DNA of 9,798 nt from Desulfobacterales bacterium (GTDB lineage: Bacteria > Desulfobacterota > Desulfobacteria > Desulfobacterales > JAUCGF01). The stretch lies in contig JAOZRC010000030.1 of the NCBI GenBank assembly GCA_029940345.1, positions 1 through 9,798 on the forward strand, in the 5' to 3' direction. Positions 5,683 through 9,798 of the stretch are shown piece after piece (position 1 is the first letter of the stretch; every line of letters begins with the position of its first letter). The notes under the pieces are model-generated. The model was not told the DNA's origin and did not search any database. It saw only the letters and a program-made list of their open reading frames with translations. The translations under genes were made by a program, and so were the position numbers.

Positions 5683-6771
5683 ATGAAAATATTTAAACAT
5701 TTAATAGTTATAGCTCATTTGATCATCTTGCCGCTTTTGATCATAACAGACCTGTGGGGCGCTGAAACGGTCACCGCCACAGGTGTCAGCTTTTTCGAAC
5801 CCGGAAGAGAGGCACTCGCCCGCACCAAGGCGGTTGATGAAGCCAAACGGGCGGCTGTTGAGCAAGTGGTCGGAACCAAAGTCGTATCAGAAACCACTGT
5901 CGTAAACCGGCAAATCATCAAAGACCGTATTATGACGTATTCGTCAGGGTATCTGAAACATGTCAAAATCATATCCGAGGGCAAGAATTCCCTGGGTGCT
6001 TATGAAGTCACCATCCAGGCTGAAGTTGAAACATCCGCGCTTGTCCGTGATATGGATCGCCTTGAAAAACTGTTAAACTTGCAGAAAAATCCGCGTGTAA
6101 GCATTTTTTTAGAATCCGGTTTGAATAAAGGTTACAAATTCGCAGCTCAAAAAGCAGCCGTGCTTCTGACCGCCAAATTGAAACATAACCATTTCAAAGT
6201 TTATAAATATTCCAAGCAAAGAAAAAGCCAAATGGGGCTTCTCATCGGTCTTTTTGTTGAGTCCGCCACCCACCAGGCGGATTACCAAGGGATGCGGCTC
6301 AACGTGAACGAAATCAGTCTCACCGCCAACACCTATCGACAGGGGGATGCTGAAATTTTGGCGACGGCCGAAGCTGTCAAAACAATTCCTGGCCCCGACC
6401 GGCTCAGAAGCCTTGACAAAGGCATTACCCAGTGTGTTAATTCTGTATGGAAAACCTTGCGTCGCAAACTGATCCGTGTCTGGGAAAAGGAATTTTTCAG
6501 CGGCCGTGATATTGACCTGGTCGTCAACAATGTCACTTCGGATAATCTTGCCAATGCACTCGTTCAGATTTTTCAATCAGATGTCAGCGGCGTCATGGAA
6601 GCCAACCTGGTCAAATTTTCGAATAATAAAGCTGATTTTATAATCAAATATCGCGGTTGGCCGAAACAGTTATTGGATGAACTGCGGCTGTCTTACTTTG
6701 AAAAAAAATATTTTAAAGTCAAAGCCGGCCATATCAGCGGCAATCAGTTGATCATAAAGATCGCCGATTAA
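5683..6771 (+). CDS. Exported protein with FlgT N-terminal-like domain
   Basis: This is a 362-residue protein predicted to be secreted to the periplasm. Residues 1-27 form a signal peptide: basic MKIFK, a long hydrophobic core, then 'DLWGA' before E28. Residues 28-127 match the FlgT_N-type pattern: 'VTATGVSFF', 'EAKRAAVEQVVGTKV' (53-67), a 'SSGYLKHVKIISEG' turn (87-100) and 'YEVTIQAEVE'. The middle (from 'NPRVSIFLESG', 136-146) resembles the strand-helix start of TolB/CsgG-like domains, and a last alpha/beta domain begins near 'VVNNVTSDNLANALVQIF'. In Vibrio, FlgT is part of the flagellar H-ring; here no flagellar gene is nearby, so a flagellar role is not implied. The start is uncertain: ATG 5683 follows a weak GGA, while ATG 5674 and TTG 5641 are alternatives. 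It heads an apparent operon with the next two genes. Confidence 0.7.
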   Translation: MKIFKHLIVIAHLIILPLLIITDLWGAETVTATGVSFFEPGREALARTKAVDEAKRAAVEQVVGTKVVSETTVVNRQIIKDRIMTYSSGYLKHVKIISEGKNSLGAYEVTIQAEVETSALVRDMDRLEKLLNLQKNPRVSIFLESGLNKGYKFAAQKAAVLLTAKLKHNHFKVYKYSKQRKSQMGLLIGLFVESATHQADYQGMRLNVNEISLTANTYRQGDAEILATAEAVKTIPGPDRLRSLDKGITQCVNSVWKTLRRKLIRVWEKEFFSGRDIDLVVNNVTSDNLANALVQIFQSDVSGVMEANLVKFSNNKADFIIKYRGWPKQLLDELRLSYFEKKYFKVKAGHISGNQLIIKIAD

Positions 6772-6830
6772 GGAATCGCACCTCGGATTCAAGGGATGAC
6801 TGCTTTATAAAAGCTATTCAGATCAATTAA

Positions 6831-6836
6831 AGGAGG
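6831..6836 (+). promoter_or_regulatory. Strong ribosome binding site of the TPR/CsgG lipoprotein
   Basis: A full consensus AGGAGG lies six bases before ATG 6843 and settles that start. It is the best-matching Shine-Dalgarno sequence in the window, suggesting this gene is made in larger amounts than its operon partners. Confidence 0.7.
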
Positions 6837-6842
6837 CTTAAA

Positions 6843-8867
6843 ATGATAAGAAAAAGCCATTTAAAAACAGGTGTCGCCATTGCCATATCATTACTGCTTT
6901 GGGCTTGCGCGACCGGCAAAAAGCAATTTGATATCGGGATGGAATTGCAAAAAGCTGAAAAATATGAGGAATCGGTTGCCTATTTGGAACAGGCCTTGAA
7001 ACTTCAACCCCAAAGCAAGCCGTATTTAAAGGCACTCGCAGATGTAAAAGCGGAGTGGATTCAACAATTGGTCGCCCAGGGTTCCGAGGCATTGAAGGCG
7101 TTGCCGCTTACGATGATGGATATCAACAAAGCAGCGGCAAATCTGGCGCAAGCGCGTCTGGTTGAGGCGGACAGCCCGATTGTTAAGAATTTTGCCGGTG
7201 AACTTAAAGCCGCGCGCCAAGCACTTCTATCCGATGTTAAAAAAAGTTACGACCAGGCCAAACAGTATGTAAATGATGAAAAATGGTTGCAAGCCTATTT
7301 CAATTTACAGCAGATTCAAAACCGTTTCTCCGGTTATGAAGACACGTTAACCCTTTTGAACCAGATCGCTACTGAAGGCGCTAACGCCTATTATGAACAA
7401 GCCCGGGGTTTGTTTGAACAAAATGATTTTAAAGGGGCGATCGATTTCCTGCGTAAGGCGCTTTCGATCAAGGCGGATCATCGTCTGGCGCGTGATCTCC
7501 TGGAATTGGCCGAACAGCGGGATAATAAAACCTATTTTTTGGACCAGGCCCAAATATCAGTCACCAAGCAACAATGGGATCAGGCGATGCTAATGTTAAC
7601 CAAAGCCCAATCCTATGATCCCGCTGATCCGGAGTTACAAGATCATATTCATCGAATTCAAGCCAGCGCTGGTGATTTTTTCATTCAAAGCGCCTGGCGT
7701 GAGTTGAATGGCGGTATGTTGAAAAAAGCGATGGAGAATTACAAACAGGCCAAAAAGTATGCCGTCGACCCGTTGAGTGGTGAAATTGACAAACTACAAA
7801 CCGAACTTTGCTCAATGGCCAGTTATATTTCGGAGAGTTTTAAAGAGCAGGGCAAACTCGGCAGCGCCTGGTTCTGGTATAAACAGATCGGCACAATCAA
7901 TCCCGAATATCCGCAAATTTTCTATCTCACGCAGGAGATGGAAGACAATATCAAACAGCGGGTAATGAAATCCATTGCCGTTTTTGATTTTAGCAGCCCT
8001 TCCAATCACCAGGACGCCGGGATTATTGTGGCCAACAATCTGATCACCTATTTATTTAAAAACAGCAGTGGTGATATCAAAATCCTGGAGCGGGAAAATT
8101 TAAAATCGATCCTGGAAGAGATGCAACTGGGACAAAGCGGCGTTGTTTCTCAAAATAGCGCCAAAGAGATGGGGCGCGTGTATGGCATTGATGTGGCCAT
8201 TATGGGCAGTGTGCTCCTGTTCAAGGTGGATGCTTCCACTTCCGAGGGCGCAAAAACGGTGCGCTATCAAATCGGTGAGCGTATTGAAGACAATATTGAT
8301 TATTTGAACTGGAAAGCCAAACACCCGGATCCGGATGCGGAAGAAGTGGCTCAAGCGCCCGAAGCCAAGATTAAAGTTCCGGTGATTGTGGAGAAAGAGT
8401 ATATTGTCGCACATCATAAAAAAATAGCTTTTGTACAGATTTCTTTTCGGATTGTCGATGTCATCACCGGTGAAAACATCCAGGTGAAAACCATTGAACG
8501 TAAACAATTGGCTGAAGATGAGGCTTCCGCAGGACTTGCCGAGGCCGGCGTTAAATTTGACTCGATGGAAATCCCCACGGATACGGAATTGCTTCAAAAC
8601 CTGGCCGAGGAAGTTGTGGCCGAACTCGGACGCGAGGTGCTCAAACCGATTCAAAATTTGCAAAAAACCTATTTTCAGCAAGGCGAGCAGAATTTGCGGC
8701 GCCGTGACAATTTGGAAGCGGCTGAAAGATTCGTCAATGCCATTTTTAATGAAAAGATGAAACGAATTGAAGATTCACCGCTAACGGCCAGTGCAATGAA
8801 GCATCTTGATGATATTTTTCGGGACTATTCGGTGAAATCCGACAGCACCGGCGAGGTGAAAGACTAA
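6843..8867 (+). CDS. TPR-repeat lipoprotein with CsgG-like domain
   Basis: This 674-residue lipoprotein has a signal peptide ending in the lipobox L19-W-A-C22, with C22 the lipidated cysteine. A23 follows it, not aspartate, so sorting to the outer membrane is likely. Residues 27-360 are helical TPR-like repeats, for example 27-60, 183-213, 231-263, 275-310 and 325-356. A CsgG-like alpha/beta domain spans about 376-552: 'SIAVFDFSS' (377-385), 'IKILERENLKSILEEMQLGQSG' (412-433), 'VYGIDVAIMGSVLLF' (446-460) and 'FVQISFRIVDVITGENI' (530-546). A roughly 60-residue acidic, proline-containing insert (463-522) lies between the last two strands. The C-terminus (about 605-640) has another TPR-like pair. 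The family suggests assembly or secretion through the outer membrane, but the partner is unknown. It is followed after three bases by another CsgG-like gene. Confidence 0.8.
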   Translation: MIRKSHLKTGVAIAISLLLWACATGKKQFDIGMELQKAEKYEESVAYLEQALKLQPQSKPYLKALADVKAEWIQQLVAQGSEALKALPLTMMDINKAAANLAQARLVEADSPIVKNFAGELKAARQALLSDVKKSYDQAKQYVNDEKWLQAYFNLQQIQNRFSGYEDTLTLLNQIATEGANAYYEQARGLFEQNDFKGAIDFLRKALSIKADHRLARDLLELAEQRDNKTYFLDQAQISVTKQQWDQAMLMLTKAQSYDPADPELQDHIHRIQASAGDFFIQSAWRELNGGMLKKAMENYKQAKKYAVDPLSGEIDKLQTELCSMASYISESFKEQGKLGSAWFWYKQIGTINPEYPQIFYLTQEMEDNIKQRVMKSIAVFDFSSPSNHQDAGIIVANNLITYLFKNSSGDIKILERENLKSILEEMQLGQSGVVSQNSAKEMGRVYGIDVAIMGSVLLFKVDASTSEGAKTVRYQIGERIEDNIDYLNWKAKHPDPDAEEVAQAPEAKIKVPVIVEKEYIVAHHKKIAFVQISFRIVDVITGENIQVKTIERKQLAEDEASAGLAEAGVKFDSMEIPTDTELLQNLAEEVVAELGREVLKPIQNLQKTYFQQGEQNLRRRDNLEAAERFVNAIFNEKMKRIEDSPLTASAMKHLDDIFRDYSVKSDSTGEVKD

Positions 8868-8870
8868 ACC

Positions 8871-9798
8871 ATGCGTCTGCTGCGAAAATATCTTCTTCTC
8901 ACAATGTGGGTCGTCAGTTTCGCGAGCATGGCGACACAATCCCGGGCCAACGGCGTCTCCCTGGCTATTTTTAACTTCCGGGCGGCAAGCATTGAAGCCC
9001 TCATGTATAATAGTGAAATCCTATATACCTTGCTTGCGGCGCTGGAGAGGGAAAAAGGCATCAAGCTGATGCCCCGCCGGCAAATGGAAGCGATTCTTTC
9101 GCAAAACAATCTGGCGCAAAGTGGCCATCCCGAAATTGTGATCAAAGCGGGTCAGGTCTTGAGCGCTGATTATATTCTTTTTGGCAGCGTTGCTAAAAAA
9201 GATAATATTTTGGCGCAACTGAAGCTCATGGATATTGCCAATCGTCGTGTGGCCAGAACTTGGGAACTGCAATTCGATGAACCCAAAAATATCCCGGAAC
9301 GAATGCCATTGCTTGCCAGGCAGTTAACCGCAGCCATTTTCAGCGCCAAGGGGCCGTTTCCGTCTGCTGGCAAATCTGATGTAAACACCACGAATGATAA
9401 GACAATCAGCAGCCCCAAGCCTACTAAAATTGAGAAAGTAGGGGAACGTTTGCCCTATCCGCCGCTTATTATGAGTTCCTCCGGACGGGTCCGCGAAACA
9501 GAAATCAAATTTGTTCCGGCGCTCCAAAACATGAAAGCTGATATTGCCATCGTCAGCTATAAAATCTATCGTCATGACCCGGCTATTGATAAATGGACGC
9601 TGATACAAACCGTTAACGCCCGTGTTTCTTCAAAAATAGTTTTTACAATCAAAGACACGCACGCTATGAAAGACGGTGCGACCTATCGTTACACCCTGGC
9701 CAGTATCGATAAACAAGGCCGTGAAAGCCCGCGTTCTGATACTATCACCGTTCAAACCGCACAATCTAAAGAACATCGAACATCGAACATTGAACATC
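8871..9798 (+). CDS. Secreted CsgG-like protein with fibronectin-III-like domain, 3' end outside the window
   Basis: The frame is open from ATG 8871 to the window end (309 codons seen). It starts three bases after the preceding stop; GAGGTG (8853-8858) inside that gene may serve as its ribosome binding site. Residues 1-26 form a signal peptide ending S-R-A before N27, with no lipobox cysteine. A compact CsgG/FlgO-like domain spans about 28-135: 'VSLAIFNFRA', 'IKLMPRRQMEAILSQNNLAQ' (64-83), 'VLSADYILFGSV' (96-107) and 'KLMDIANRRVARTWEL' (118-133). A Ser/Thr/Lys/Pro-rich linker (about 163-190) leads to a fibronectin-III-like domain (about 196-296) with 'SYKIYR', 'TYRYTLASIDKQGRES'. The last visible residues are translated from a 7-base tandem repeat, so the natural C-terminus may have been altered. 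Function is inferred only as a periplasmic or surface partner of the two genes before it. Confidence 0.75.
   Translation, partial: MRLLRKYLLLTMWVVSFASMATQSRANGVSLAIFNFRAASIEALMYNSEILYTLLAALEREKGIKLMPRRQMEAILSQNNLAQSGHPEIVIKAGQVLSADYILFGSVAKKDNILAQLKLMDIANRRVARTWELQFDEPKNIPERMPLLARQLTAAIFSAKGPFPSAGKSDVNTTNDKTISSPKPTKIEKVGERLPYPPLIMSSSGRVRETEIKFVPALQNMKADIAIVSYKIYRHDPAIDKWTLIQTVNARVSSKIVFTIKDTHAMKDGATYRYTLASIDKQGRESPRSDTITVQTAQSKEHRTSNIEH
9771..9798. repeat. 7-base tandem repeat, four units, running off the window
   Basis: GAACATC is repeated four times (third copy GAACATT) and reaches the last base. Because 7 is not a multiple of 3, the frame cycles every three units and encodes a periodic peptide, E-H-R-T-S-N-I then E-H. 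Short tandem arrays of this GAACATC/GAACATT type are usually intergenic, so finding one in frame at a gene's end is odd. Confidence 0.75.

Noticed and set aside
6109..6576. Minus-strand open frame of 155 codons
   Set aside because: It is antisense to the FlgT_N-like gene, with no ribosome binding site or protein-like features.
6772..6842. Separate promoter between the FlgT_N-like and TPR/CsgG genes
   Set aside because: The 71-base gap shows only weak small hairpins (GAATC/GATTC, GCTTT/AAAGC) and no convincing -35/-10 pair, so an operon is the simpler reading.
8100..8681. Minus-strand open frame of 193 codons
   Set aside because: It is antisense to the CsgG-like domain and has an unnatural phenylalanine/histidine/asparagine-rich composition typical of shadow frames.

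Overview
The window looks like chromosomal DNA of a Gram-negative bacterium with periplasm and outer-membrane lipoproteins. It is probably a repeat-rich, environmental deltaproteobacterium (Desulfobacterota-like). This taxonomic guess rests on the style of the envelope genes and the abundance of small palindromic repeats; no taxonomic marker gene is present. All supported genes lie on the + strand.

Layout. (1) 1-818: 3' part of an ATPase with a C-terminal DUF4143/PD-(D/E)XK-like half. (2) 822-2833: a patch of gene debris. It holds a short ORF carrying an inverted-repeat element (852-969), an AT-rich membrane-anchored hypothetical protein whose start is separated from its body by a 1-base frameshift (1284-1869), a TRAFAC-type GTPase fragment that has lost its P-loop and its C-terminus (1866-2435), and a possible 3' gene remnant (2690-2833). 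(3) 2436-3067: a 632-base stretch without an intact gene, filled with repeats: paired 14-base palindromes, a 149-bp element with 32-bp terminal inverted repeats, and a 105-bp element with 27-bp terminal inverted repeats. (4) 3068-5475: two intact, translationally coupled genes, rlmD (23S rRNA m5U methyltransferase) and a zinc-free quinone oxidoreductase. (5) 5476-5682: intergenic, with a perfect 30-bp inverted repeat (5535-5610). (6) 5683-9798: an apparent operon of three exported proteins: a FlgT_N-like periplasmic protein, a TPR lipoprotein with a CsgG-like domain, and a secreted CsgG-like/fibronectin-III-like protein cut by the window end inside a run of 7-base repeats.

How the genes relate. 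rlmD and the reductase are housekeeping or metabolic genes sharing a transcript. The last three genes resemble the building blocks of the Vibrio FlgT/FlgO and curli CsgG outer-membrane assemblies, but no flagellar or curli gene is visible here. They are the best candidate for an uncharacterised envelope complex. The left third of the window appears to be eroding: small non-autonomous repeats sit beside broken genes.
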